NCBI RefSeq assembly: GCF_001429395.1
Contig: NZ_LMJT01000012.1
Span: forward strand, 307,482 to 371,481
Source: Allobosea sp. Root381
GTDB taxonomy: Bacteria; Pseudomonadota; Alphaproteobacteria; Rhizobiales; Beijerinckiaceae
Reading direction: 5' to 3'
Length of the DNA stretch: 64,000 nt
Translations under genes and position numbers: made by a program
Part shown: positions 16,180-25,509 of the stretch, in pieces
Layout of the letters: the number at the start of each line of letters is the position of its first letter
Numbering within the stretch: the first letter of the stretch is position 1
The notes under the pieces: generated by a model
Seen by the model: only the letters and a program-made list of their open reading frames with translations
Told to the model about the DNA's origin: nothing
The model's database searches: none

Positions 16180-18456
16180 CTATTGCAGTCGGACCGAGAC
16201 GCTCTCGCTGGCGCCGGAGCCGTCGATCACGGAAATCCGCATGAAGCCCTTGCCCGAAGGCTGCCAGACCGCTTCGCGCCGGCGGGTCGGGCTCAGCACC
16301 GGCGTGCCGTCGACCAGCCAGGTATAGGGCGGCGCGCCGCCGGCCGCCTTCAGGTTGAGTTCGGCCCGGCCGTCAATGAGCGAGGCTGAAAGGTCGATCC
16401 TGGCGCCCTCGGGCGGGAAGGCGAGTTTCAGCGCCGGTGTCGCGATGGCGGCGATCGTCTTCGGCACATCCTGGCGCAAATGGCGCAGAGGCGGCGGCAG
16501 ATTCGCGGTGGTGGCCACGATCGCATCCGGCGGCTGCGGGAAGGGGCGCGGGTCGATGCCGAGCCGGGCGAAGGCGTCGAACAGGATCGGCGCCGCGACG
16601 CTGCGGCCGACGAGTCCCGGCACGGCGCCGTTATCGGCCCGCCCGACCCAGACGCCGATCGTATGGCGGCGGTCGAAGCCCACTGCCCAGGCGTCGCGAT
16701 AGCCATAGGAGGTGCCGGTCTTGTAGGCGATGCGCCCGGGCACGGCGTTGAGCGGCGGCGGTGCGCCCAGCAGCGTGTCGGCGACATACCAGGCGGCGAC
16801 GGGCTCGACGAGGCGGGACGAGGGAATCGCCCCCTCCCGAGGCGAGGCCCTAACGCGCAGCGCCGGCACGTCGCCGCCGCGCGCGAGGCCGACGAAGAGG
16901 CGCGTCAGGTCCTGCAGGGTGATGCCGAGCCCGCCCAGCCCGACCGCGAGACCCGGCGCGCCGCCTTCCTTCGGCATCGCGACCGAGACGCCGGCATCGC
17001 GCAGCCGGGACAGGAAGCGCTGCGGCCCGAGCGCGGCGAGGAGTTCGACGGCCGGCACGTTCAGCGAAAGCTGGAGCGCCTTGCGGGCCGAGACCATGCC
17101 CTGGAAGGTCATGTCGAAATTCTCGGGGATATAGATGCCGTAGCGGGCCGGCCGGTCCTCCAGCATCGTCTCGGGATGGGCGATGCCGTTGTCGAAGGCG
17201 AGCGCATAGATGAAGGGCTTCAGCGCGGAGCCCGGCGAGCGCAGCGCCCGCGTCAGGTCGAGCGAGCCGGCGCGCTCGGCGGCGAAATAATCGACGCCGC
17301 CGACCGAGGCGCGCACCTCGCCGGTCTCGTTGTCGATGGCGAGGATCGCGATCGAGACCTGGGGTGCGAGGCCAAGGCTGCGTTCGCGGGCGAGGCTTTC
17401 GAGCGCCGTCTGCAGCCGCGCTTCGAGGCTGAGTTCGTGACGCCGCAGCGCTGGCGCCTCGGCCACCACCTGTTCGGCGACATGCGGGGCCAGATTGGGG
17501 AAGGGGCGGCGGGCGGTGGGGATCGCCTCCTCGCGCGCGGCCGCGACCTCGGAAGCCGTGGCGAGGCCCGCCCTCTCGACGCGGGCGAGCACGCGGTCGC
17601 GGGCCTTGCCGGCGGCTTCCGCTAAGCGGTCGGGCCGGCGCGTCTCGGGCGATTGCGGCAGGGCGACGAGCAGGGCCGCCTCGGCGGTGGAGAGTCGCCT
17701 CGGTTCCTTGCCGAAATATGCGAAGCTCGCGGCACGCACGCCTTCGAGGTTGCCGCCGAAGGGGGCAAGGGTCAGGTAGAGATCGAGAATCTGGCTCTTG
17801 GAGAGGCGGCGCTCCAGCTCGAGCGCACGCAGGGCCTGGCGAAGCTTGGCGGAGAGCGTGCGCTCCTCGCGCGGTTCGAGCAGGCGGGCGACCTGCATGG
17901 TCAGGGTCGAGCCGCCCGAGACAACGCGGCCATTCGCCAGCATCTGGGCGGCGGCGCGCAGCATCCCGAGCGGGTCGATGCCGGGATGCGCGTCGAAGCG
18001 CTTGTCCTCGAAGGCCTTGAGCATGGCGAGATAGCGCGGATCGACGTCGTCGACGCCGACCGGCAGCTTCCAGCGCCCATCCGCCGTGAGGAAGGGGCGC
18101 AGCAGCCTGCCCTCGCGGTCGAGCACGACGGTCGAGCGGTCGGAAGCGGCGGCGAGGTCGAGCGGGGGGAGGGCGCGGGCGTAGAGGGCGAGGGTGGCGG
18201 TCGCGGCGGTCGCAAGCAGCGCCACGGACGCGGCTGCAAGTTTCAGCTTGCGAAATCGGCGCGGCGCGAACCCCTCCCCCTTGTGGGGAGGGGTAGGGGT
18301 GGGGGTGGCAAAGGCGGGTTCGCCACCATTCGCCTCGCTGTCGGGCCGATCCGGCGCCGCGTCCTTCGGTCGCTCACCCAGCGGCGCGACCCCCACCCCC
18401 ATCCCCTCCCCACAAGGGGGAGGGGTGGAGCCCCGGTGATTGCCGTTCGAGGTCAA
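16180..18456 (-). CDS. pbpC: Penicillin-binding protein 1C (bifunctional transglycosylase/transpeptidase)
   Basis: A peptidoglycan synthase-like protein of 758 residues. Membrane anchor at about 70-95, GT51 transglycosylase with FEDKRFDAHPGIDP near 150, transpeptidase SxxK motif SALK near 408 and KTGTS near 578, and a C-terminal BiPBP_C domain at about 665-755. It is 7 bases downstream of an alpha-2-macroglobulin gene, the classical pair. The first 62 residues are odd: they are mostly the translation of a palindromic repeat (18270-18426), read through in frame. The only upstream start is TTG 18456; the next ATG, 18402, lies inside the repeat. Confidence 0.93.
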   Translation of the reverse strand: MTSNGNHRGSTPPPCGEGMGVGVAPLGERPKDAAPDRPDSEANGGEPAFATPTPTPPHKGEGFAPRRFRKLKLAAASVALLATAATATLALYARALPPLDLAAASDRSTVVLDREGRLLRPFLTADGRWKLPVGVDDVDPRYLAMLKAFEDKRFDAHPGIDPLGMLRAAAQMLANGRVVSGGSTLTMQVARLLEPREERTLSAKLRQALRALELERRLSKSQILDLYLTLAPFGGNLEGVRAASFAYFGKEPRRLSTAEAALLVALPQSPETRRPDRLAEAAGKARDRVLARVERAGLATASEVAAAREEAIPTARRPFPNLAPHVAEQVVAEAPALRRHELSLEARLQTALESLARERSLGLAPQVSIAILAIDNETGEVRASVGGVDYFAAERAGSLDLTRALRSPGSALKPFIYALAFDNGIAHPETMLEDRPARYGIYIPENFDMTFQGMVSARKALQLSLNVPAVELLAALGPQRFLSRLRDAGVSVAMPKEGGAPGLAVGLGGLGITLQDLTRLFVGLARGGDVPALRVRASPREGAIPSSRLVEPVAAWYVADTLLGAPPPLNAVPGRIAYKTGTSYGYRDAWAVGFDRRHTIGVWVGRADNGAVPGLVGRSVAAPILFDAFARLGIDPRPFPQPPDAIVATTANLPPPLRHLRQDVPKTIAAIATPALKLAFPPEGARIDLSASLIDGRAELNLKAAGGAPPYTWLVDGTPVLSPTRRREAVWQPSGKGFMRISVIDGSGASESVSVRLQ
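18270..18426. repeat. Palindromic element inside the pbpC 5' coding region (family E)
   Basis: The left arm at 18270-18306 begins ACCCCTCCCCCTTGTGGGGA. The right arm at 18389-18426 ends CCCACAAGGGGGAGGGGT. They are near-perfect complements, and each arm is also a hairpin by itself (CCCCTCCCC/GGGGAGGGG). The spacer is 82 bases. Read on the minus strand it encodes PPPCGEGMGVGV and later TPTPTPPHKGEG. Confidence 0.88.
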
Positions 18457-18463
18457 GACGACT

Positions 18464-21400
18464 TCACCGCGCTGACGAAATATCCACCGTGCCGAAGGCG
18501 GTGCGGCCGAAGCGGTCCGGCCGGTACATGTCCTCGATCACGGCGGCGGGCGAAACATAGCGTCCCGGCGAGACGGCGCGGGCGATATAGGCGACCGTGT
18601 AGACCAGCTTCTGGTTGGTGCCGCCGGAACGCTCGAAGGCGGCGACATAGCGGTCGTCGCGCGCCTCGGTATGGACCGGGTAGACCTCCTGCTTCAGCCA
18701 GTCGAGGCCTGCGACCGAGGCGCCCTCGGTCAGGTTGGCGTTCTCGATCTCCAGCCCGGCGGGGACCGGATCGACCAGCAGCAGCCGGCCGAAATTGCTG
18801 GCGGATTCGGTCACCGTGAGCGCCACGACATAGCGCTCGTTCTGGCGCAGGCGCGCGGGATCGGCCCGCTCGCCCTTCATCGTGTAGATGACGCGGTCGA
18901 GGCCGAAGCCCTGGTTCAGCGCGGGCTCCGGGCCGGTCGGGATGCCGGAGACGGTGATCACAGCCTGGGCCGAGGCCGCGGCCGGGTTGGCGACGGTCAG
19001 CGGCCTGGCGTCCAGCGCCTCGGCGGAGATCGTCCGGTAGAACGGCCCTTTGCGCTCGGTGCCGTCCACCGTCAGCGCCATGCCCTCGGCGTCCTTCGCC
19101 ATGGCCTGCGCCGCCAGTACCATCCACATCTGCTCCTGGGTCGAGGTGTAGCGGGCACTGTTGCGGACGTTGTCGAGGATCGCGGCGGCACGGGAGAGGT
19201 CGGCGCGCTCGCCGGAGGATTCGGCGATCAGCGCGAGGACGGCGGCGCCGTCGCGCAGGCGGGTGCCGTAGTCCGGCCGGGAGAGGCCGTCGTCGCGGGC
19301 CTCCTGCAGGCCGGCCAGTGCGCTGGTGAAGGCGGCCCGGCCGCGGCCGCGATCGCCCAGCGCCGAGAGCGCGGCACCGATCTGGGCGCGCGCCATCGGG
19401 GTTGCGAAGCTCGCCAGCTTGTTGTCGGCGAGATAGCGCAGATCGCCCATCACCGGCCGGCCGTTGCGGGCCAGCACATAAAGCGCATAGGCGATGCCGG
19501 CGGCCTCCTCCCTGGCGATCTCGCCGGTGTTGACGACCTGGTTGCGCAGCCGGTCGAGCGCCAGGTTGAAGGCGGTTTGCGGCACGGCGAACTGGCGCTC
19601 GCGCGCCCGGGTCAGGAAGTCGGTGGTGAAGGCGTCGAGCCAGAGGTCGTCGCCGCCGACGCTCCACAGGCCGAAGGAGCCGTTGGCACCCTGGCGCGTC
19701 AGCACGCGGTCGATGGCGTTCTGCACGCGCTCGTCGGCATTGCCGTCGATGGCGAGCTGCTCCAGCGAGGCGAGGCGGTTGACATGGAGCAGCGGCAGGG
19801 CGCGGCTGACCGTCTGCTCGGTGCAGCCATAGGGGTAGCGGTCGAGCGCCTTGAGCAGCGCCGGGACGTCGAGCGAGGCCAGCGGCGAGACCGAGACGGA
19901 GACCTGCCCCGAATTCGGCACGAGGTCGGCCATAAGGTCCGACGAGACGGTGATGGCGCCGCCATTGCCGGGCAGCGGCCGGACGATACGCCGGGCGATG
20001 GTCGCCGCCGAGGGCTGCACCCTGACGGCGAGGTTCTGCACGGTGCCGATCCCGCCCGGGCCGGTCACCCGCACGTCGAACTCGGCGCGGCCGAGGCCGG
20101 CTGCGGTCACGGGGATCGTGATCTGGCTCTTGGCGCCGGCGGCGAGCTGGATGGTGCGGCGCGTGGCGTCGGCCGCGACGAGCACGGGGCCACGCACGTC
20201 GAGATCGACGACATAGGGGCCTGCCGGGCCCTCGACATTGTCGATCTGGAGGTGGAAGCGCGACTGGTCGCCGATGGCGAGGAAGCGCGGCAGCGTCGCC
20301 TGCGCCACGATCTGGTCGCGGACGATCACGTCGGCGCTGGCCTGCCCGGTGCGCCCAGCCGACCAGGCGACGGCCATGACCCGCAGCGAGCCGTTGAAGG
20401 CCGGCACGTCGAATTCGACCTTCGCGACGCCGTCCGCGCCGACCTTGACCACGCCGGAATAGCGCGCGACCGGCTCCTGCGTCGGCTTCTCGCCCTCGAG
20501 CGCGGGCGCGGCGTCGCCGCCCGTCCGGATCGCGCCGCGCACGCCTTGCATGCCGTCGATCAGGTAGCCGTAGAGGTCCCGCAGATCATGGCCGATCTGG
20601 CGCTGGCCGAAGAAGAATTTGCTCGGATCGGGGCTTTCGAAGCGGGTCAGGTTGAGGATGCCGACATCGACGGCCGCGACCGTGACATAGGCCTCCTCGC
20701 CGGCGCTGGCGCCGGTGACCTTGACCGGGAGAGACAGCGTCGAGAGCGGCCGCACCAGGTTCGGCGCGCCGAGGTCGAGCGACAGCGTGCGGGCCTCCTT
20801 GCCGATCTGGAACCAGGACAGGCCGATGGCGCGGCCGGGAAGGCGCTGGGCGGCGGCGTCCATCGGGCGATGGGCGAGCACGACGAGATAGGCGCCGGCG
20901 CCCCATTCGGCCTTGACCGGGATGCTGGTGCTGATGCCGCCGGGCGCGATGTCGATGGTGCGGATGTCGGCGACGCGGTCGGTGACGACGGCCAGCGTCG
21001 CCTTGCCGGCGAAGCGCGGGTTGAGGCGGACCTGCAGGCTCTCGCCATCGGCATAGGCAGCCTTGTCGAGGGCGACGTCGAGCACGTCCGGCGTATCGGC
21101 GGTCTTGTCGGCCTCGTAGCCGACGCTGAACGACACCGAGGTCTCGGTCGCGTCCGGGCCGTCGGCGGCGACGTCGAGACGGTAATTGCCCCATTCGACC
21201 TGGGAGGCGATGCGGGCCGGGGCGCCTTCGGTCACCGCGATCTCGCCATCGGCGACGCGGCGGGTGGACTTGACGCCCTCATAGTTCCAGCGACCGTCCT
21301 GGAAGAACCACTGGTAGTTGCGGGTGACCTTGGAGAGCGTCCATTTCACGCCCGGCCGGGCGAGGCGCCGGCCGTCGCCATTGGCCATGATGACCTCGAA

Positions 21401-23713
21401 ATTCGCGGTCTGGCCGTTGCCGAGCTCGCCGTCCTTGAACGCCTTCCTGACGCCGATGGCGGCGCCCTTCGGCACGATCGGCAGGGTAACGGAGCGGGCG
21501 ATGGCGCGCCCGCCGGGCTCGCCGACGCGGATCGTCAGCTCGGCTTCGAGCGGGCGGTTGGTCTCGGGCTGCGCGACCGGGTTGGTCACCGTGACCTTGC
21601 CGGCGGCGTCGGTGACGGCGCTCTCCTCGAACTCCGACTGCACCGCCTCGAAGGCCTCGTCGGTGAGGCCGACCTGGTAGCCGGCGAAGCCGGGAATCGC
21701 GGACTGGCCGGCGGCGCGGATCGTCATCGAGCCCGTGACGTCGAGCGCGGAGCCCGGCGCGCCGTAGAGATAGCGCGCGGCGACGTCGATCTCGGCAGGC
21801 TCGCCGGCCTGCAGCACCGGCGCCTTCGGCGTCAGCGTCAGCTCGAGGCGCTCGGGGACATAGTCCTCGACGAGGAAGGAAACCTCGCCGATCGCCGGGC
21901 CCTTCGGATCGGCATAGGCCTGCACGCGCCAGGTGCCGGTTGCGGCGCCGGGCAGCAGCGGGATCGAATGGGCGCGGCCACCGGCGCCCTGGTCCTCGAC
22001 CTGGCGGCGGCGATACTCGACGCCGTCGGGGCGCTTGACGACCAGCGTCAGGGCTAACCCGGTCACCGCGGTGCCGCGTGCATCGCGCAGCAGGCCGGTG
22101 AGGTAGACCGTCTCGCCGGAGCGATAGACGCCGCGCTCGGTGTAGAGATAGGCGTCGAGCCCGGCGGGCGCGACGCGCCCCTTGACGCCGCGATCCGAGA
22201 GATCGAACGCCGTCTGCTTCAGGTCGAGGAAGCCGTAATCCTCGGCCAGCGCCGCGGTGACGAGGCCCGGCGCATTGCCGCCCTGGCCCTTCGCCAGGCC
22301 GGCATCGAAGCGGGCATAGCCGTTGGCGTCGGAACGGATGGTCGCCAGGACCTCGTTGTTGCGGGCGATCAGGCGCAGCTCGGCGTTGGCGACGGGGGCG
22401 GCGCTGGCGAGCGAGCGCACCAGCACATGCACGCCGTCCGGCCCCGAGAAGGAGGTCAGGCCGAGGTCGGAGACGACGAACCACTGCGTCGCGCGGGTGG
22501 TGCCGTCGTCATAGTCGCCATCGCCGTCGGAGGTGGGCGCGGCTGGCCCCCCGCTCGGCTTGGCGAACATCACATAGACGCCGGGCTTGAGCGAGCCCAC
22601 GGCCTCGAGCACCGGGAAGGCGGTGACGACATCCTTGTTGAGCTCGGACTTCACCTCCATCGAGCCGGTCCAGACGCTCTGGCCCTTGTCGGCGGAGATC
22701 CGGCTCGCCGACCAGGAGCCGAGCTGGCCGAGGAAATCGTCGGAATGGACGGAGTTGATCAGGTTGCGGTCGCCGATCCGCATCACCTCGAGGTCGAGGC
22801 GGTCGCTGTTGACCGAGACGACCGGGACACCCTGCTGGCCGGTGCGCGGCAGGACGTAGTTCTTGCCGGTGAAGCGCACGGAGGGCGTGCGGTCGCGGAC
22901 ATAGACCTCGTAATCGGCCGATTTCAGCAGCTGCTCGTCGGGAATGGCCGAGGGCACGCCCTGGCGGATGACGAAGGCGTAGCGCTCACCATGGCGCAGT
23001 CCGTCGACGCAGATCTGGCGGTCCTCGGCGCTGACGGCGAAGTCACCCTTGCCGCCGGAGACGGCGACGTAAGGGGCGAAATCGACGCGGCCGCGGGCGA
23101 GCGGCTCGGAGAACTGGAAGCAGGCACGCGGCGACGCTGCGTCGGCATCGACCTTGTTGCCGGTCAGCCGGAAGCCGCGCTGCTCGCGAAGCGCTTCATA
23201 GGCGGTGCGCAGCGAGGCGTTGTCGACGAGGTCGAGGCTCAGCCGATAGGTCGTCAGCGCCGGGCGCCAGAGCTCGTGGCGCTCGAACAGGCGGGCGAGG
23301 ACGCCGAGCGAATTCGCCTCGTCGTTGCGGCCGGCGGAGCGCTGATAGGCGAGATAAGCGGCGCTGATCGCGCGCTCGCGCAATTCCCAGCGCTCGCGAT
23401 AGTCGCGCGGCTCGATCGCGTTGGCGGCGCGCGCCATCAGGCGCCAGGCGGCGGCGTTGCCGGGCTCGGCGACGACGGCTGCATTGGCCTGGGGCAGGGC
23501 GGCGCGGGCATCACCGCGCGAGAGCGCCGCCTCGCCGGTCCGCACCAGATCGGCGGCGGAACGGGCGCCGGCCGTGACTTCCCGCTTCAGACGCTCCTCC
23601 AGCCTCTGCCCGTCGGCGGCGAGGTCGTTGCGGATATAGGCCTTCTGGGCGAGCGCCGGATGGGCCGCGAGGACAAGCCCGAGGAGGAGCGCGAAGGGGG
23701 CGAGCAGGGTCAT
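18464..23713 (-). CDS. Bacterial alpha-2-macroglobulin family protein (YfhM-like)
   Basis: A very large secreted protein of 1749 residues. Signal peptide MTLLAPFALLLGLVLAAHPALA, without a lipobox. It has an N-terminal bacterial region, repeated macroglobulin beta-sandwich domains, and the thioester motif CTEQ near residue 1297 (YGCTEQTVSRALP), so it is of the thioester-forming, protease-trapping kind. The complement-like alpha-helical thioester domain follows. It is thought to guard the periplasm against host or competitor proteases, with PBP1C repairing the wall. It is co-oriented with pbpC. A long open frame on the opposite strand is only a codon-bias shadow. Confidence 0.94.
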   Translation of the reverse strand: MTLLAPFALLLGLVLAAHPALAQKAYIRNDLAADGQRLEERLKREVTAGARSAADLVRTGEAALSRGDARAALPQANAAVVAEPGNAAAWRLMARAANAIEPRDYRERWELRERAISAAYLAYQRSAGRNDEANSLGVLARLFERHELWRPALTTYRLSLDLVDNASLRTAYEALREQRGFRLTGNKVDADAASPRACFQFSEPLARGRVDFAPYVAVSGGKGDFAVSAEDRQICVDGLRHGERYAFVIRQGVPSAIPDEQLLKSADYEVYVRDRTPSVRFTGKNYVLPRTGQQGVPVVSVNSDRLDLEVMRIGDRNLINSVHSDDFLGQLGSWSASRISADKGQSVWTGSMEVKSELNKDVVTAFPVLEAVGSLKPGVYVMFAKPSGGPAAPTSDGDGDYDDGTTRATQWFVVSDLGLTSFSGPDGVHVLVRSLASAAPVANAELRLIARNNEVLATIRSDANGYARFDAGLAKGQGGNAPGLVTAALAEDYGFLDLKQTAFDLSDRGVKGRVAPAGLDAYLYTERGVYRSGETVYLTGLLRDARGTAVTGLALTLVVKRPDGVEYRRRQVEDQGAGGRAHSIPLLPGAATGTWRVQAYADPKGPAIGEVSFLVEDYVPERLELTLTPKAPVLQAGEPAEIDVAARYLYGAPGSALDVTGSMTIRAAGQSAIPGFAGYQVGLTDEAFEAVQSEFEESAVTDAAGKVTVTNPVAQPETNRPLEAELTIRVGEPGGRAIARSVTLPIVPKGAAIGVRKAFKDGELGNGQTANFEVIMANGDGRRLARPGVKWTLSKVTRNYQWFFQDGRWNYEGVKSTRRVADGEIAVTEGAPARIASQVEWGNYRLDVAADGPDATETSVSFSVGYEADKTADTPDVLDVALDKAAYADGESLQVRLNPRFAGKATLAVVTDRVADIRTIDIAPGGISTSIPVKAEWGAGAYLVVLAHRPMDAAAQRLPGRAIGLSWFQIGKEARTLSLDLGAPNLVRPLSTLSLPVKVTGASAGEEAYVTVAAVDVGILNLTRFESPDPSKFFFGQRQIGHDLRDLYGYLIDGMQGVRGAIRTGGDAAPALEGEKPTQEPVARYSGVVKVGADGVAKVEFDVPAFNGSLRVMAVAWSAGRTGQASADVIVRDQIVAQATLPRFLAIGDQSRFHLQIDNVEGPAGPYVVDLDVRGPVLVAADATRRTIQLAAGAKSQITIPVTAAGLGRAEFDVRVTGPGGIGTVQNLAVRVQPSAATIARRIVRPLPGNGGAITVSSDLMADLVPNSGQVSVSVSPLASLDVPALLKALDRYPYGCTEQTVSRALPLLHVNRLASLEQLAIDGNADERVQNAIDRVLTRQGANGSFGLWSVGGDDLWLDAFTTDFLTRARERQFAVPQTAFNLALDRLRNQVVNTGEIAREEAAGIAYALYVLARNGRPVMGDLRYLADNKLASFATPMARAQIGAALSALGDRGRGRAAFTSALAGLQEARDDGLSRPDYGTRLRDGAAVLALIAESSGERADLSRAAAILDNVRNSARYTSTQEQMWMVLAAQAMAKDAEGMALTVDGTERKGPFYRTISAEALDARPLTVANPAAASAQAVITVSGIPTGPEPALNQGFGLDRVIYTMKGERADPARLRQNERYVVALTVTESASNFGRLLLVDPVPAGLEIENANLTEGASVAGLDWLKQEVYPVHTEARDDRYVAAFERSGGTNQKLVYTVAYIARAVSPGRYVSPAAVIEDMYRPDRFGRTAFGTVDISSAR

Positions 23714-23971
23714 CGTCGTTCCTCTACGTCGGGCCGGTTCGCCAGCCTCGCCGAGCGAGGCTTCAGGCCGATGACGGCGCGAGACGGGGCCGGCAGGCTA
23801 TCACTGCGCCGCAGGCGTTCAAGTCATGCGAACGCAGGTCGTCCCATCCGGCTCGGCGGGTATGGCTACCGATATTCCGCGGCGATCGGCCCGTCGGCAT
23901 CCCGCGGTTGCGGTGCGCCCCGTTCTGTCGCTCAATGCGCGCCGCCTTGCCTGCCTTGGAGAACGAATTTC

Positions 23972-25387
23972 ATGCCGCGCGACGGTTTCCGCAATCTGCG
24001 AAGCGAGGGGCTTCGCGCCGCCGCACTGGCGCTCGCATTGCTCGGGGCCTCGGCCGCGGGTGCGCAGGCTCCCAATCCGCAGATGGCTGCGGCCCAGACG
24101 AGCTTCGACAGCCTGCCGGAGGCGGAGCGCAAGGCGATCCAGGCCGACCTGATCTGGGCCGGGCATTTCAACGGCGCCGTCAGCGGATCCTACGGGCCGC
24201 TGACCTTCCGCGCCATCAACGCGCTGAAGGCCGGGCTGAAGGGGGCGCCGGACGGCACGCTGAACCCGGCGGAGCGCAGGGCGCTGGCGCAATCGGCCGA
24301 GGCGGCGCGGACCGCGGCCGGCTTCCGGCTGATAGCAGACGAGAAGACCGGGGCGCGCATCGGCGTTCCGGAGCGTATCCTGCCGAAGCGCGACCTCGCG
24401 CCCTCGGGCAGCCGCTGGCAGAGCGGGGACGAGAAGATCACGCTCGACACCTCGGCGACGCCGCCGGGCGAGACGCTCGAGGCCGTGTTCGAGAAGGCGA
24501 CGGCGCCGACGCCGAACAATCCCGGCCGCAAGATTACCTACAAGCTGCTACGGCCCGACTTCTTCGTGGTCACCGGCGAGACGCCGACCGGCAAGTTCTA
24601 CCGCCGGCTGGCGGCCGGGCCGGAAGGGCTGCGCGGCTTCTCGATCGGCTACGACAAGGCGCTGGCGCCGAGCGTCGACAAGCTGGTGATCGCGATTGCG
24701 GCGAGCTTCGATCCGTTCCCGACCGGGGCGATGTCAGCCCCCTCCGCCGTCGCATCGGCTCCGGTCGCGGTGCCTACCACGGCGACTCCCGTGCGGGTGA
24801 CCGAACGCTACGGCGTCGCGCTGGTGGTTGGGGAGAGGGTGGTTGTGACGGCGGCTCCGGCTGTCGAGAACTGTCGCTCGCTGCAAGTCGGTGGCCGCAA
24901 TGCCAATGCTCGCGGGCCGGGCGAAGGCGGGCTCGTCCTGCTCGATCTCGAAGGCGGGCCGGCCCTGACGGCGATCGCGCCGCGCGCCGAGCCGCCGGCT
25001 GCGGGCGAGAGCCTTGTGCTGCTTGCCTTCGGCGCGGAGGGCGGCCGGCGCGCCGCCGTCGCCCTGTCGGGGCAGGGTGTGCGAATCGGCGAGAAGGCGG
25101 CGGTCTTCGCGCCGCTGCAGCCGGGACAGGCCGGCAGTCCCGTATTCGATCGCCAGGGCCGGCTTGCCGGCATCGTCACCGACAATCCGTCCGACAAGGT
25201 GCTCGTCGCCGGGGTCGCGCCGCAGCGGGCCTATGCGGTGGCCGGGGGATCGGTTTTGGGCGGCCTTCTGCCACGTGCCGGAGCGGCGGGGGCGCCTGCC
25301 GCAGCGGTTTCCGGAGTCGAGCTCAGCACGGGCGCCGTCGTCGAAAAGATTTCCGCGTCGGTGCTTCCGGTGAACTGCGGCCTGTAG
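23972..25387 (+). CDS. Secreted peptidoglycan-binding protein with a degenerate trypsin-like domain
   Basis: An exported protein of 471 residues with a signal peptide to about residue 32. Residues 45-85 (AIQADLIWAGHFNG, then GPLTFRAINALK) are a PG_binding_1-like fold. Residues about 270-460 look like the chymotrypsin/HtrA fold, but the catalytic triad is lost: the histidine position reads TAAPAVENC (Pro296), the aspartate region GGLVLLDL (Gly320), and the serine loop GQAGSPVF has Ala387 in place of GNSGGP serine. It is therefore probably a non-enzymatic binding or scaffold protein. It is divergent from the alpha-2-macroglobulin gene. The domain assignment rests on motif reading and is moderately sure. 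Confidence 0.7.
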   Translation: MPRDGFRNLRSEGLRAAALALALLGASAAGAQAPNPQMAAAQTSFDSLPEAERKAIQADLIWAGHFNGAVSGSYGPLTFRAINALKAGLKGAPDGTLNPAERRALAQSAEAARTAAGFRLIADEKTGARIGVPERILPKRDLAPSGSRWQSGDEKITLDTSATPPGETLEAVFEKATAPTPNNPGRKITYKLLRPDFFVVTGETPTGKFYRRLAAGPEGLRGFSIGYDKALAPSVDKLVIAIAASFDPFPTGAMSAPSAVASAPVAVPTTATPVRVTERYGVALVVGERVVVTAAPAVENCRSLQVGGRNANARGPGEGGLVLLDLEGGPALTAIAPRAEPPAAGESLVLLAFGAEGGRRAAVALSGQGVRIGEKAAVFAPLQPGQAGSPVFDRQGRLAGIVTDNPSDKVLVAGVAPQRAYAVAGGSVLGGLLPRAGAAGAPAAAVSGVELSTGAVVEKISASVLPVNCGL

Positions 25388-25483
25388 AAATCGTACAAAG
25401 AGCAGTTGTCACTGCGGCGACAATCGGTTCAGATACGCCGTCTTCAAAGAGGGCCCCGTCATCGACGAGGAGCGCTCGATAAC

Positions 25484-25495
25484 TAAATCGATTTA
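25484..25495. promoter_or_regulatory. Palindrome TAAATCGATTTA just upstream of tctC
   Basis: A perfect 12-base palindrome with a central CG, lying between the probable promoter and the GGGAGAGAG ribosome binding site of tctC. Central-CG palindromes of this kind are typical of LacI-family operators, but no such regulator is encoded nearby. Confidence 0.4.
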
Positions 25496-25509
25496 GGGAG
25501 AGAGAGCAG

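Noticed and set aside
18671..22057. A 1128-codon open frame on the plus strand opposite the alpha-2-macroglobulin gene
   Set aside because: It is a GC-bias shadow: its protein is rich in Arg, Ala, Gly, Val and Asp without any recognisable motif, while the opposite strand has signal peptide, domains and a thioester motif.
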